A stretch of DNA of 19,388 nucleotides from Bremia lactucae (lineage: Eukaryota > Oomycota > Peronosporomycetes > Peronosporales > Peronosporaceae), in assembly GCF_004359215.1 (NCBI RefSeq), contig NW_027152030.1, forward strand, positions 318,970 to 338,357. Reading direction: 5' to 3'. The position numbers and the translations under genes were made by a program. Within the stretch, counting starts at the first letter, position 1; every line of letters starts with the position of its first letter. Of this stretch, positions 1-7,594 are shown piece by piece. Below the pieces are notes generated by a model. That model was given only the letters and a program-made list of their open reading frames with translations, was not told where the DNA came from and did no database searches.

Positions 1-2
1 GT

Positions 3-335
3 GATGGGGATGAGATCGAATCGGGAAGAATTACTCGCGGAGGCAGTGTCGAGCCAGGAAGCGGTATTATACAGGAGCGCATTATTTGGACAAATGTATT
101 TATTCGGTGGTCAGCCAAGGAAAAGCTGGCGTTTTCTGCCTTCATCACTGAGCAATTTGGCGATGCTCGTGTCGCATCTTGCAGAATAGTTGGGCTCACG
201 GAGCCTGCAGCGGACAGGGCCAACATAACTGAACTATTTGTCGCCGCGCAAAATCTATTGCTTGATTGCAATGGCCTACGTCTGGTCGATGACGAATGCT
301 GTCACCGCCTGAAAATATTTTTAAATTTTGGCTAA
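3..335 (+). CDS. 3' end of an unrecognised protein-coding frame
   Basis: An uninterrupted frame of 110 codons enters from the left edge and stops at TAA 333-335. No start codon is needed, because the gene begins outside the window. The predicted tail contains WTNVFIRWSAKEKLAFSAF, then EQFGDARVASCRIVGL, a helical stretch NITELFVAAQNLLLDC and a C-terminus CCHRLKIFLNFG. Composition looks like a soluble mixed alpha/beta protein; I see no transmembrane segment or known catalytic motif. I do not recognise the family. It could be the end of a real host gene or of another transposon ORF. Everything to its right is repeat-derived and full of stops, so this open frame stands out. A 110-codon open stretch has a chance of only a few percent or less in random sequence of this composition, so coding is likely but not certain. 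Confidence 0.45.
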   Translation, partial: DGDEIESGRITRGGSVEPGSGIIQERIIWTNVFIRWSAKEKLAFSAFITEQFGDARVASCRIVGLTEPAADRANITELFVAAQNLLLDCNGLRLVDDECCHRLKIFLNFG

Positions 336-736
336 ATTTTGCTGGGATAGTCTCGATCAATCTATATGGTTAGATTTATACTATGCTGATGGACTAATGT
401 ATTATAATTGGTATCGCCAAGGGATGTAATCTCTTAAGATGACATCCCACATCGTAACGCTATAAAAGCCGGAAACGAAGGTGAATAGTACATTAATGGA
501 ATAAAAGAGGCGTTTGCTCCCGAAGTGTTTTTAATTCCTATACTAATATCGCCTGTACCATAAATCCCTTAACTTCCCAAGTTATATAAGCGAACATACT
601 AGTATTAATTTCACTAGTAGCATGCCAATATTAATATTCCATGTACTATTTTTTATGTTAATATCGCCTGTGTAACTTCCGATACTAATATTGCTGCTTC
701 ATTTCCCATAGTAAATCCCTTTTAACTTTCCTAACT
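336..736. other. AT-rich spacer with a degenerate internal duplication
   Basis: No gene is visible. A motif near TACTAATATCGCCTGT occurs at about 541-556, again at about 657-672, and degenerated at about 681-697. A block close to CCATAAATCCCTTAACTTCC at 558-577 recurs near 705-730. This suggests an old imperfect duplication of about 100 bp. A TATAAAA string lies at 461-467, but nothing downstream of it reads as a gene. A 7-bp inverted repeat (GGGATGT at 421-427, ACATCCC at 442-448) is present. Confidence 0.4.
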
Positions 737-1181
737 TGTAACGGGGTGTATCGTTACATGAATTTAACACTCAAAGGTCGTTAATTAATATATTATCTAA
801 ATGGTGGATCATATTTGGAGAATATTAGTTTACGTATTAATATTTGGAAAGCTTATCCATTGGTAGATACAGGCCATAGTATTTACTTTCTCCGCGGTCC
901 AGTCAGCGCTGGACGCGCGCAAAGAGAGAGACAAAGACAGATAAGACTTTTCTACATGTTTGTATTAGTTTATATTTAAGTTAGTATTCAATAGATAAAA
1001 ACAGAAAAAAATAATTATATTAAATACATTTTCTCTTAACCCTCTTCAAAGCAAGTGTTTTAAAGCGAGTGTTCCTCTGCACGTACTAGTGTACGTGAAG
1101 TGACGTAAGGCACCACTCGCACTGAAGCGGTGCAAAGTGGACTTGTACTAAAGCAGTACAAGTCCGCAACGCCCCGTTACA
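737..1181 (+). repeat. 5' LTR of Gypsy-E (445 bp)
   Basis: It begins TGTAACGGGG and ends CCCCGTTACA, a perfect 10-bp terminal inverted repeat around the canonical TG...CA. The end is fixed by the primer-binding site that follows. The first 22 nt form a hairpin (TGTAACG/CGTTACA with an 8-nt loop). The 3' part shares TTCCTCTGCACGT...ACGTGAAGT with the B-type LTRs; in this copy it folds into CACGTAC-TAGT-GTACGTG. An 11-bp hairpin lies at 1139-1165. About 190 bp of its 5' part recur inverted at 6158-6352. Confidence 0.85.
1139..1165. repeat. Perfect 11-bp hairpin near LTR 3' end
   Basis: GGACTTGTACT (1139-1149) and AGTACAAGTCC (1155-1165) are perfectly complementary around the 5-nt loop AAAGC. 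It lies 16 nt before the end of the 5' LTR. The B-type 3' LTR has a 9-bp hairpin in the same subterminal position (16691-16712, CTAGTACTG/CAGTACTAG) with a different sequence. Confidence 0.9.
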
Positions 1182-1231
1182 CCTGGTAGCACTATGTAGT
1201 CCGTCCAAGGACCACAGCTCCATCATCTTAC
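1182..1231 (+). promoter_or_regulatory. Primer-binding site and gag leader of Gypsy-E
   Basis: Two bases after the LTR comes TGGTAGCAC (1184-1192). Its first eight bases match the complement of the usual initiator-Met tRNA 3' end, a common Gypsy primer. The leader is only 50 nt long. The same arrangement follows the LTRs at 8559 (TGGTAACAC) and, on the minus strand, at 7760 (TGGTAGCAC), which supports the assignment. The tRNA identity is inferred. Confidence 0.65.
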
Positions 1232-2297
1232 ATGGAAATGTTAGGTAATAATGGAAATACTCATCACGTTTCGCGTGATTGCTACTCCTTTCTCAGTGAC
1301 ATTGAAAAGAGTGCGGTCGAACGAATGAGTTCGACCGTAGGGAACGATGCCATCTTGGCCATGCTGTCCGGTTTGGACAGAGATGCCGTCTATTCAGCCA
1401 TCGCCAAGCTCGTACAACATGAACTTGACGAGGCGAAGAAAAAGTTAGCCTTTCTTAATCAGCAAGGCTCTCAACAGGCAGAACTGTTGAGGTTACAACA
1501 GGTACAGACCCCTGTACCTGGGATGACGCACACACGTCGTCCCGAAACCTTAAAGATTGACATCTCTAAGTATAGGGGAGTCGAAAATACTTTTCCTTAA
1601 TATGGTTTGTCGAGTTGGACGATGCCATAGGGGCACGTCACATCGTCGACGAGCAAATGCAAGTCTTATTTTCTCTATCAGATTTGGCAGGTCGTGCCAA
1701 AACTTGGGCACAAGGCCTTCAGTTGCGCGACCCATATGTCTTTTGTTCGTTTGAGGCTTTTATAATCCGGCTCAAACAGACGTTTGAACCGCCTAGGGCT
1801 GTGTTCAGAGCTCGATCAGAGCTTCTAAATCTCAAGCAAGGCAAGCGTGATGTTCACGTTAATGCCCAGCACATACGACTCTTAGCGAGTTGTACACAAA
1901 CAACCCAATTCATGAACACACGTTGATTACGGTGTGCATGCAAGGTCTCACGGATGGTCCCGTAAAGACTCACCTGTTCCGCTTGGAACTGGATAAGCTT
2001 GAAGAAGCAATATCCGTTGCAGAACAGGAGGACTTTAGCTTGAGACAGGCACAAGCTAGTTCGTCATCGTATTGTCCTCCCAAACCGCGCTTTTCGAACA
2101 ATAAGCGATTGCATTTCTGCAATCGCTGCCATAAGTTAGACCACTACGCTCATGAGTGTAGTGCCCCACGCCCAGCACCGAAAGGTACTGAACGTAATTT
2201 TGGACCGTATGCCAAAAAGGGCTACGGTCGCGGGTCCGACGTTGTTGCGAAATCGCAACAGCGAGGCGGACCGCCAAAAAATGGTCGGGGTCAGTAG
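1232..2297 (+). pseudogene. gag: Gypsy-E gag (capsid/nucleocapsid), frameshifted
   Basis: Gag would form the capsid and bind the element RNA. The start is the first ATG after the leader (MEMLGNNGN). The frame stops at 1600 after LKIDISKYRGVE, the block that opens the retrotransposon gag core. It continues in a second frame to 1926 with LAGRAKTWAQGL and the LKQTFEPP segment, then in a third frame from about 1890 to 2297. The third frame holds a CCHC zinc knuckle, C-x2-C-x4-H-x4-C, coded at 2118-2159, followed by a basic glycine-rich tail. At least two frameshifts make it non-functional. The coding sequence carries hairpins at 1314-1337, 1470-1491, 1499-1519, 1683-1701, 2104-2127 and 2240-2263. 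Confidence 0.85.
2104..2127. repeat. Perfect 10-bp hairpin over the zinc knuckle codons
   Basis: AGCGATTGCA (2104-2113) pairs with TGCAATCGCT (2118-2127) across the 4-nt loop TTTC. It covers the codons just before and at the first cysteines of the gag zinc knuckle. The homologous site in Gypsy-B (9570-9592) has lost it. A second hairpin follows at 2142-2163 (10 pairs including one G.U). Confidence 0.9.
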
Positions 2298-2680
2298 GGG
2301 CGCAACGCCCTACTGATCCAGCAACCTCAAGGAACTTTGCAAAATTCTTGGCGAAAGTTGCCCAGAAATGATTTGTCACTTAGGGCGCTAGTGGACTGTG
2401 AGGCGTCGAATAACTTTATTTGTCGCCAGTCGCTAGAGGGTCGTGGACTCAAATATGTTGAGCGCGACATCCCTTCAACGAGGATGACGGTGCGTCTAGC
2501 GGCAGGCGCATCGATAACAATGATGAAATGCGTAGTAAAATCTCACTACACATTAAAAAATTTACAGTACGATGATGATTTCATCGTACTGGATTTGGAT
2601 GACACATTTGATGTCATCCTAGGTCATTCTTGGTCAGAAAATATGAGCCAAGAACCAGCTGGCAGCATCGATCCGTAAAG
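2298..2680 (+). pseudogene. Gypsy-E aspartic protease, inactive
   Basis: This is the retropepsin-type protease that would cleave Gag-Pol. The active-site region reads LVDCEASNNF where a D-S/T/C-G-A signature is expected: the Asp is present but the Gly is Glu. The flap-side and C-terminal parts follow, ending with the ILG signature in DVILGHSW about 75 residues later. The frame stops at 2678. The region contains an 11-bp hairpin (2565-2591), an 8-bp hairpin (2597-2619) and a third (2627-2654), all with counterparts in Gypsy-B. Assignment to the retropepsin fold rests on the two motifs and their order between gag and RT. Confidence 0.8.
2565..2591. repeat. Perfect 11-bp hairpin in protease sequence
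   Basis: CAGTACGATGA (2565-2575) and TCATCGTACTG (2581-2591) flank the loop TGATT. Six nt downstream lies an 8-bp hairpin (2597-2619, GGATGACA/TGTCATCC), which is preserved exactly in Gypsy-B at 10130-10152. Two hairpins are thus back to back within 55 nt. Confidence 0.9.
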
Positions 2681-3464
2681 ATGCCTGTCACTTGTTCATC
2701 AGATAGCCATCTGTTAAACGTTTTGGAGCGTCCACAAGCTTGTGAATGTACTACGAGTTAGTGCGATGGCCTCACTTGCGGTACGGTTGTTACTAAGACT
2801 GCCCAAGATCACAGTATGATTACTTATCACACTGGAGTCAGCTGCCGGCAGTGTGCGAATGCACAGGCAGCGCCGAAGGTTCACCACTCGAAGAAGTCGA
2901 GTGGATTGAGACATGAATGTACGCCTAGCGGGCGACATTCAAGGAATATACCGATTGTCCAAAAGGGGCAACACTATGATCCTAGGTCGAGTAGAGAGTC
3001 GACCGTAGAAGACCCGACTGTGATAGCGCAATCACATTCGGAAGACGTTGAGGGAGGAGGTCTCCACGTACTTGAGGATAAATCTCCTCAAATAGTTGAA
3101 GTTACACGACTTCTAGATCCCGAGGGATTAATCCCTCAGCAGCCTGTGGATAAATCCCAGGAAGAAACCGAGACATTAGAAGTCTTGGTTAACAACGGTT
3201 CGAGAGTAGGCGCTTGAACTCTTAATCTGTATGCGCCTCCGAAGTTAACTTTGGAGATCACTCAATTACCAACCCTAGAACCTAAGCGGATCTTGAGATC
3301 TGTATGGTGGTAAATCAAGTAGATCTGCGTACTCGTCACAGAGGACGATTACGTAACCGACATTCGGTCAGCGGTAATTTTTGCAGAGAACGAACGGGTT
3401 CTCAGCAGCTCATCGATGGACGAAGTTGTCCTCGATGTGAAGACTCGGATTGAAAGATACACTA
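2681..3464 (+). pseudogene. Gypsy-E pol linker between protease and RT
   Basis: This stretch has no intact frame, but it aligns in order with 10196-10990 of Gypsy-B, so it is decayed pol sequence rather than spacer. Protein-level recognition is poor; one frame (2816-3217) is open but has no recognisable domain. Hairpins recur every 30-80 nt: 2884-2904, 2915-2940, 2982-3008, 3019-3036, 3072-3091, 3122-3137, 3143-3161, 3237-3256, 3386-3403 and 3411-3437. Five of the strongest E/B comparisons are in this segment. The density of paired arms is the most notable property of an otherwise dead region. Confidence 0.6.
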
Positions 3465-3564
3465 CTTAATCTTGGAGTCACTTAAGGATAATCCTCTATA
3501 CGAGGATTTATTTAATAGAATTTAGGGATGTATTCCCTGAAGCAGTTCCATGCGAGTTACCTAA
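3465..3564 (+). pseudogene. pol: Start of Gypsy-E reverse transcriptase, cut by gap
   Basis: The last 100 nt before the gap match the RT start of Gypsy-B (11020-11095). Both contain a NPLY.DL segment, a decayed FPE motif and a PCELPK-like seg-ment, here broken by a stop. A 7-bp hairpin AATCCTC-TATAC-GAGGATT lies at 3490-3508. Nothing catalytic remains. Confidence 0.7.
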
Positions 3565-3664
3565 NNNNNNNNNNNNNNNNNNNNNNNNNNNNNNNNNNNN
3601 NNNNNNNNNNNNNNNNNNNNNNNNNNNNNNNNNNNNNNNNNNNNNNNNNNNNNNNNNNNNNNNN
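3565..3664. other. Assembly gap (exactly 100 N)
   Basis: A run of exactly 100 N usually stands for a scaffold gap of unknown length rather than a measured one. It falls inside Gypsy sequence, where read collapse is expected. The elements on its two sides are of different subfamilies, so the gap may hide most of two elements. Confidence 0.95.
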
Positions 3665-4684
3665 CCCAAAGAGTGGAGCAAGCAATTGCCCTTTGTGGAG
3701 TTCGCTATAAATAACAGTGTCCACGCCAGTACGGGTGAGACACCGTTTTATATTAACGGACTGCGCCATCCTCGGACGCCAGTCTCGTTTGTGCGCAGCC
3801 CGAGTCTTAGTGGGGGAGGGCCCCTCACTATGCTCGGTGCGAAAGAGGGACATAGTTTCGTCAATATGACGATGACCCATGAGGGTATCATCTCAAAGAC
3901 AGAAACTTGCCCTAGTGACCCTGCCAGTTTAGCAGTGGTCAATAAAACTACGCCTTATGACCGACCTCTTGGCGGTATCATAGGCGAGTTTGATGCTAAA
4001 AGCGTGAGCGAGGCTCAACGCTTTGTGGATGAGCGATTAGCCATCACACGTAAAGTCCGTGACGCAATGGCAAGCGCACAGGACAAGCAAAAAGAATATG
4101 CGGACCGAAATGGTCGCAAAAACAATGAACGCTTTAGAGTGGGTGAAAAAGTACTATTAAGTACTGCTACCCTACCTAAAAATGCAATTTCTGTACTACC
4201 TGGAGGTACTACGAAGTTGTTGCCGCGTTTCATTGGGCCCTTTACGGTGGTTGAAGAGGTTGGAGACCTAAATTATAGGCTCACCCTTCCCCCGTATATG
4301 AAGACGCACCCCGTATTTTACGTGGGTCGTCTGAAACGGTATGTAGACCCAAATGAGGTCACATACCCCCATCTGGTTAAGGAGACCGATGGTGACGCCG
4401 ACTGTGAGTCGAGCGTCGTTCGGGTGAGGGGGACGGTGAAGGCGAAAAGCTATCAGACCGATCCCTCCTCCCACCACGAACAAGACTCGGCGAGCGAGAG
4501 ACATCACGCGAGTAACGCGGATCCCTCAGCATTATCCTCTCGAAAAGGTCCAAGCGAGTCTTCAGGCGTTCATAACCCTGACGAACCTTCGCTCAAACAT
4601 AAGAAAAGATCCGAGGTCAGTCGCGAGACTTATCCCTCGAGATCCGCAATACGTCCTTCAGCAGCCCTTAACGCCTATGACTGA
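3665..4684 (+). CDS. pol: Gypsy-D integrase C-terminus and hinge, 5' truncated by gap
   Basis: The frame is open from the gap edge to TGA 4682-4684 (339 codons). It starts in the end of the integrase catalytic domain (FVEFAINNSVHASTGETPF), the usual distance after the missing DDE glutamate. A low-complexity insertion of about 100 residues follows. Next is the helical DAMASAQDKQKEYADRNGR segment, and then the GPY/F-type C-terminal domain, with FRVGEKVLLST, LLPRFIGPFTVVEEV and HPVFYVGRLKRY. The last 100 residues are a charged Ser/Asp/Glu-rich hinge. In this lineage a chromodomain would continue; here the frame ends before it. The role would be cDNA insertion in the nucleus. The sequence is strongly Gypsy, but the protein is incomplete and cannot act alone. 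Confidence 0.88.
   Translation, partial: PKEWSKQLPFVEFAINNSVHASTGETPFYINGLRHPRTPVSFVRSPSLSGGGPLTMLGAKEGHSFVNMTMTHEGIISKTETCPSDPASLAVVNKTTPYDRPLGGIIGEFDAKSVSEAQRFVDERLAITRKVRDAMASAQDKQKEYADRNGRKNNERFRVGEKVLLSTATLPKNAISVLPGGTTKLLPRFIGPFTVVEEVGDLNYRLTLPPYMKTHPVFYVGRLKRYVDPNEVTYPHLVKETDGDADCESSVVRVRGTVKAKSYQTDPSSHHEQDSASERHHASNADPSALSSRKGPSESSGVHNPDEPSLKHKKRSEVSRETYPSRSAIRPSAALNAYD
4338..4367. repeat. 11-bp hairpin with one bulge in integrase C-terminus
   Basis: GGTATGT + GACC (4338-4349, with A4345 bulged) pairs with GGTC + ACATACC (4357-4367) around the loop CAAATGA. Other hairpins in the same frame are at 3808-3830, 3999-4024 (11 pairs, one bulge) and 4394-4417 (10 pairs, one bulge). Confidence 0.85.
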
Positions 4685-4956
4685 ACGGACGAAGGTAAGG
4701 CAGCCGCGAGTAGGTGGACGAGATCGCCACTCCTATCGGGTGCCGCCTGCACTGATGGATACGGGTGGGACCAACGCTTCCTTGTTGGAAGGTTGCTTAC
4801 CCACCGCTCCGTGAGGCAAAGAAAACAGATCCTCGTTCAATGGTAAGGTTACCCGAAGAGTTTTGATTCTTGGAACCGATCGATAACCTACGTATTGACG
4901 TGTCCGGCTTGATGGCTGCCTATGTAAAGGAGCACCAGCTGAGACCTCTTCGCTAG
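4685..4956 (+). pseudogene. Chromodomain remnant of Gypsy-D integrase
   Basis: The three frames in turn show PPALMDTGG, then a LVQW-stop-GYP core, then a frame change inside the SWEP block and a clean tail DNLRIDVSGLMAAYVKEHQL ending at TAG 4954-4956. This is the order of a chromovirus chromodomain, which would tether integrase to chromatin. At least one nonsense codon and two frameshifts inactivate it. Gypsy-B shows no such block at the same place, so the two elements differ in targeting module. Confidence 0.75.
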
Positions 4957-5127
4957 TCTCAAATGGACTAGCAGAAGTAGCGTTGACTGAGCACGTTCAC
5001 GTGTCGTCGGCAGGTTTAGGCTCCGAATCATCTATGTCAGAACCATTATGGATTATGGTCCGAGCATAAGGCGTTGCGGTTTTACCCAACGGAGAAGCGG
5101 CTGCGCCCTTATGGGCTCTCATTACCT

Positions 5128-5183
5128 GTCGCTGCGCTTTCCAGCGCAGACGACGAGACAGCATTCGTAAATGATGCTGTCTC
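5128..5183. repeat. Two adjacent hairpins in the antisense ORF
   Basis: The first is GTCG-CTGCGCT / AGCGCAG-CGAC (5128-5154): 11 pairs, one bulged A and loop TTCC. The second is GAGACAGCAT / ATGCTGTCTC (5155-5183): 10 perfect pairs and a 9-nt loop. They abut without a gap. Confidence 0.9.
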
Positions 5184-5456
5184 CGTGTTGTGAGGCATGA
5201 GAGAAGTTTGAATGGGCAATAATGCGCCATCGTCCTTCCTCATGAGCTCGTTGTCCGCATCACTACTATGAGGTGACGGCAACGGTGTCGACTCATTGTA
5301 GTCAGTCGACAATAAGCGACGGATCAGCATCCTCACTGTTAAACTGGGATGGATCCTTTAGCCCCGTTAACGCGACAGCAGCAGTAGCTGTCTGCGTTTC
5401 GACTAAGGCATTAGACGCTGCCGGCGTTAACACGCGGCGCGTGCGCTTAGGGCGAG

Positions 5457-5490
5457 GTTGAGTGGTCGTCTTCGCAGACGACCCACCAAC
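5457..5490. repeat. 14-pair bulged hairpin in the antisense ORF N-terminus
   Basis: GTTG, GTGG and TCGTCT (5457-5471, A5461 bulged) pair with AGACGA, CCAC and CAAC (5476-5490, C5482 bulged) around the tetraloop TCGC. An alternative register gives 8 perfect pairs (5464-5483). It falls 20-55 nt inside the antisense start codon. Confidence 0.85.
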
Positions 5491-5600
5491 GTGGCCCCTT
5501 TTCGGTGGCATCTTTGGCACCGTGTATGTGAACACAGGTCGCTAGAGTGTTAAGTGAACTAGCGGTGCGAAAGCTGCTCGCAGTTCCTCGCTCTTTTTTG

Positions 5601-5640
5601 ACGAATTTAAAATGTAAATTCGTTCTTTAAGGGGGAATGG
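5601..5640 (+). promoter_or_regulatory. Leader hairpin and polypurine tract of Gypsy-D
   Basis: ACGAATTTA / TAAATTCGT (5601-5623) is a 9-bp hairpin with a 5-nt loop. The purine run AAGGGGGAATGG (5629-5640) abuts the LTR start and fits a polypurine tract, the plus-strand primer of reverse transcription. On the other strand this stretch is the leader of the antisense ORF. Confidence 0.75.
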
Positions 5641-6157
5641 TGTAACGGGCTAAAGTTGCCTTAATGTAACACAGTCCCCGTTAAGTACACTTGGTGTCAA
5701 TTACTCAAAACAAGAAACTAGACCCACCACTCGGATGTGGTTCACATTTGTGACCAACCCTTGTGTATGTGATGCACATTGGTGCATTCACATTAGGAGG
5801 GATGACGGCTAGCGTCATCCGTTACGCGAGGTATTTAGAAGATACGCTCGCAATACATATTAAGTGTTATCTATAGAGATGACATTTTGATTGGTAGAAT
5901 TAGGTATTTATATTTAATGCGATTAAATATAAATTAGTCTGACAACTACTTATTACTTAGTAAGTGCGCACGAGGGGCCGGATTACCGCTCCCGTGACGA
6001 CACTTTACTAGAGTACTTAGTGCGTTGGGTGAGGTCGCTAACGCGCCCACCACACTACGTCACTGTACGCAAGAGAAGCTGGCAAAACCGCTTTCTCGCT
6101 GTGCTAGGGTGTGTGTCTAAGTAGAGCGTGGCCGCATTTACGACGTGCCCGCCTACA
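5641..6157 (+). repeat. 3' LTR of Gypsy-D (517 bp)
   Basis: It starts TGTAACGGGC right after the polypurine tract and ends GCCTACA. A second copy at 16054-16579 aligns throughout and confirms both boundaries. It contains the hairpins GGATGACG/CGTCATCC (5800-5820) and GCGAG-GTATT/GATAC-CTCGC (5826-5851), both kept in the second copy. No matching 5-bp duplication is seen next to it, as expected if the left flank lies in the gap. Confidence 0.88.
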
Positions 6158-6352
6158 CTCTTAGCTCTCTCTCTCTTTGTGCGCGTCCAGTGCTGACTGG
6201 ACCGCGGAGCAAGTAGATATAATGGTCTGCATCTATTGATGGATAAACTTTCCGGATATTACTATGTATAGTAATATTCCCCAAATATTATCTACCTTTT
6301 AGACACTTTATTAATTAACAACCTTTAAGTGTTAATAACATGTAACGATACA
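6158..6352 (-). repeat. Partial E-type LTR, inverted
   Basis: The reverse complement matches about 746-935 of the Gypsy-E LTR: TGTATCGTTACATG, GTTAATTAATA, ATATTTGG, and CTCCGCGGTCCAGTCAGC followed by an AGAGAGAG run. It is the 3' LTR of the minus composite, placed right after a polypurine tract. It breaks off at 6158, next to the D LTR. The hairpin GTCCAGT-GCTG-ACTGGAC is perfect here (7 bp), and the homologous site at 901-918 has a changed loop. Confidence 0.8.
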
Positions 6353-6418
6353 TCACCCCCCCCTAAACGACAATCATTCTGACTGTCATTGAATAAAGTG
6401 GTCACTATACGACCACTT
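6353..6418 (-). promoter_or_regulatory. Polypurine tract (minus strand) and leader hairpin
   Basis: On the minus strand TTTAGGGGGGGGTGA precedes the LTR start, like TTGGGGGTGA before the Gypsy-B 3' LTR. AAGTGGTC / GACCACTT (6396-6418) is an 8-bp hairpin with a 7-nt loop, between the tract and the ATG of the ORF at 6484. Confidence 0.7.
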
Positions 6419-6483
6419 AAGTGGAAACGATGTGAAATGGTCAGAACCAAAATTTTAAATTATATCGCATAATTAACGGGTCC

Positions 6484-7327
6484 ATGCGGTCAGCGAATAG
6501 AGTGGAACCTTCGGCTGCGGTACATACAGCCGCGGGCGACGCATATTTGTCTCTTGCGGCAGACATTTCGTATGCCAAAGTATCATTTTCTTCTGCAACA
6601 CTAAATGTTGCGGGTGCACGTGGTAAGTCACCACGTGAGTCCGACCCCTCTTTGGCGGTCGACTATGAATGCGAGTCGGATGAAATGGCCGACTCGACAA
6701 GAGTAAAACAGTCGCCTGAACGTCATCTGGCGTCTGACTATGAGCCTTCGAATGAGAGGGCTCAATCGGATAGTCGTGCTAATAGCGCTCGCTATAGCAT
6801 GTTTGGTTCCGACGATGAGGATTATTCGCCATCGCCAGCACCGTCTCCGTGCCGTCACCCGCACTTATCCCTTTGCGTGGTGATGACGATGGCGTAAGCC
6901 ATCGTAATAAAAGTTCTTGTGGTACCCTTGCTTCAGTGGGTACCACTCAGGGGAGTGCAGACGATAACATGTCTCGTCTTACCCCTGAGAAGAACCCGTG
7001 GCGTTTGCCCGAACGGCTAGTCAGTAGCTTGTCGGAAGAGACTACTCCTTACAAATTAATATCGCTTATTTATTGCGACAACGCTTCATGGCCTTGTAAC
7101 CAGCGCGAAGAACTTTCGGGTGAGGAGATTTATATCTCGATGCTTTTCTTAAGCATCGATGGTACAGTGTCATCAATAAACGAGATAAAATCTCGTTGAT
7201 GCAAGCCTGGAGCGCGTTCATTCGCAATGTCACAGACATTGGACGCGAAGACTGGCTTCAAAGATTTAACTCGATTCGCGTTAAGTTTGAGAAACGAACC
7301 CCAACCGGTGCAAGGTGGTTGCTGCCG
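6484..7327 (+). pseudogene. ORF antisense to the minus composite; relative of the Gypsy-B antisense ORF
   Basis: The ATG at 6484 opens a 137-codon frame rich in Ala and then Ser/Asp/Glu (ESDPSLAVDYECESDEM, YSMFGSDDEDYSPSPAPS). A frameshift near 6850 leads to a second frame that runs to 7199. Another shift enters a conserved block, QAWSAFIRNVTDIGREDWL up to FEKRT..GAR (7199-7327). The block matches the minus-strand protein of Gypsy-B (14845-14719) at 22 of 42 positions without gaps. The ATG is 132 bp from the LTR edge. The C-terminal half of the B protein, including its coiled coil, is absent. The acidic N-terminus and the conserved helical block suggest a structured protein of unknown role. 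Hairpins occur at 6617, 6672, 6741, 6886, 6919, 7137 and 7179. Confidence 0.7.
6886..6989. repeat. Three consecutive hairpins in the antisense-type ORF
   Basis: ACGATGGC-GTAA-GCCATCGT (6886-6905) has 8 pairs. GTGGTACCC / GGGTACCAC (6919-6946) has 9 pairs with a 10-nt loop. CTCAGGGG / CCCCTGAG (6946-6989) has 8 pairs and encloses a second stem, AGACGA / TCGTCT. About 104 nt are thus almost fully paired. Confidence 0.85.
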
Positions 7328-7594
7328 ATTCCGACCTAGCCCTTTCGTGACTAGAAGTTGTCGAAAGTTCGACATCACTTGCAGGTAAGTTGGAAGTTGG
7401 GCTCATAACTTGTTAGAATGGTGTAGCTTACGAACGAAGTAGTAAATGGGAAACTAATATGTACTATCTTAATTCTACTTGTGCATCCCTAATTAGCCTG
7501 TCCTAAATTACTTAATAGGAGTTCATTAGTATCTGACACATCATAGAGCATGCGACAGTGTGAGTGAGTAATGAGCCCTTAATTTGCACTCACT
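7328..7594. other. Spacer inside the composite, no gene seen
   Basis: No frame of interest and no clear similarity to the other elements. The breakpoint that removed gag and pol should lie in this stretch or just after it. Confidence 0.4.

Larger units (their letters stand above)
737..3564 (+). mobile_element. Ty3/Gypsy retrotransposon 'Gypsy-E', 5' half, decayed
   Basis: The order is LTR, tRNA primer-binding site, gag, protease, linker and the first residues of RT. The element is then cut by the assembly gap. Its internal sequence aligns stepwise with Gypsy-B (8071-11095): the same leader, gag start, CCHC knuckle, protease, linker and RT start. The two are therefore members of one lineage. 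Multiple frameshifts and stops show it is inactive. The missing RT to integrase core would occupy about 2.1 kb, judged from Gypsy-B. The sequence right of the gap belongs to another subfamily, so the true 3' end of this copy is not in the window. Confidence 0.85.
4997..5511 (-). pseudogene. Antisense ORF relic of Gypsy-D
   Basis: Read on the minus strand, an ATG at 5511 opens MPPKRG, followed by a basic PRPKRTRR patch that could be a nuclear localisation signal. An acidic Ser/Asp-rich segment ending DADPSLIVD follows. The frame breaks at 5302 but continues in another frame (DYNESTPLPSPHSSDADNEL) to about 5109, then in a third to the stop at 4997. The ATG is 130 bp from the LTR edge. The acidic segment resembles DPSLAVDYECESDEM of the composite at 6484, and the position matches the minus-strand ORF of Gypsy-B. 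The function is unknown. It is shorter than the B version and probably lacks the C-terminal coiled coil. It is not an overlap shadow, since no sense gene occupies this stretch. Confidence 0.65.
3665..6157 (+). mobile_element. Ty3/Gypsy chromovirus-like 'Gypsy-D', 3' half
   Basis: The order is integrase C-terminus, chromodomain remnant, antisense ORF relic, polypurine tract and 3' LTR. The LTR is of type D, unrelated to the LTR at 737. The coding part is better preserved than in E or B: 339 codons remain open. It was probably inserted in minus-oriented E-type LTR sequence, which resumes at 6158. The 5' half is lost in the gap. Confidence 0.8.

Noticed and set aside
461..467. TATAAAA as a promoter TATA box
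   Set aside because: The surroundings are AT-rich and nothing downstream reads as a gene or as an LTR R region; a chance match is likely.
2104..2127. Strong hairpins as intrinsic transcription terminators
   Set aside because: No T-run follows most of them, they lie inside coding sequence, and the DNA is eukaryotic.
2816..3217. 133-codon open frame as a separate gene
   Set aside because: It sits in the pol linker, is not conserved as a frame in Gypsy-B, and its composition follows the hairpin arms. Decayed pol is the simpler reading.
1470..3437. Regularly spaced hairpins read as a CRISPR-like or other repeat array
   Set aside because: The arms differ in sequence from hairpin to hairpin and the spacing is irregular (30-80 nt). 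There is no constant repeat, only a constant tendency to pair.
5641..6157. D LTR as a solo insertion inside Gypsy-E
   Set aside because: It directly follows a polypurine tract and has no target duplication (AATGG on the left, CTCTT on the right), so it is the 3' LTR of the element to its left.
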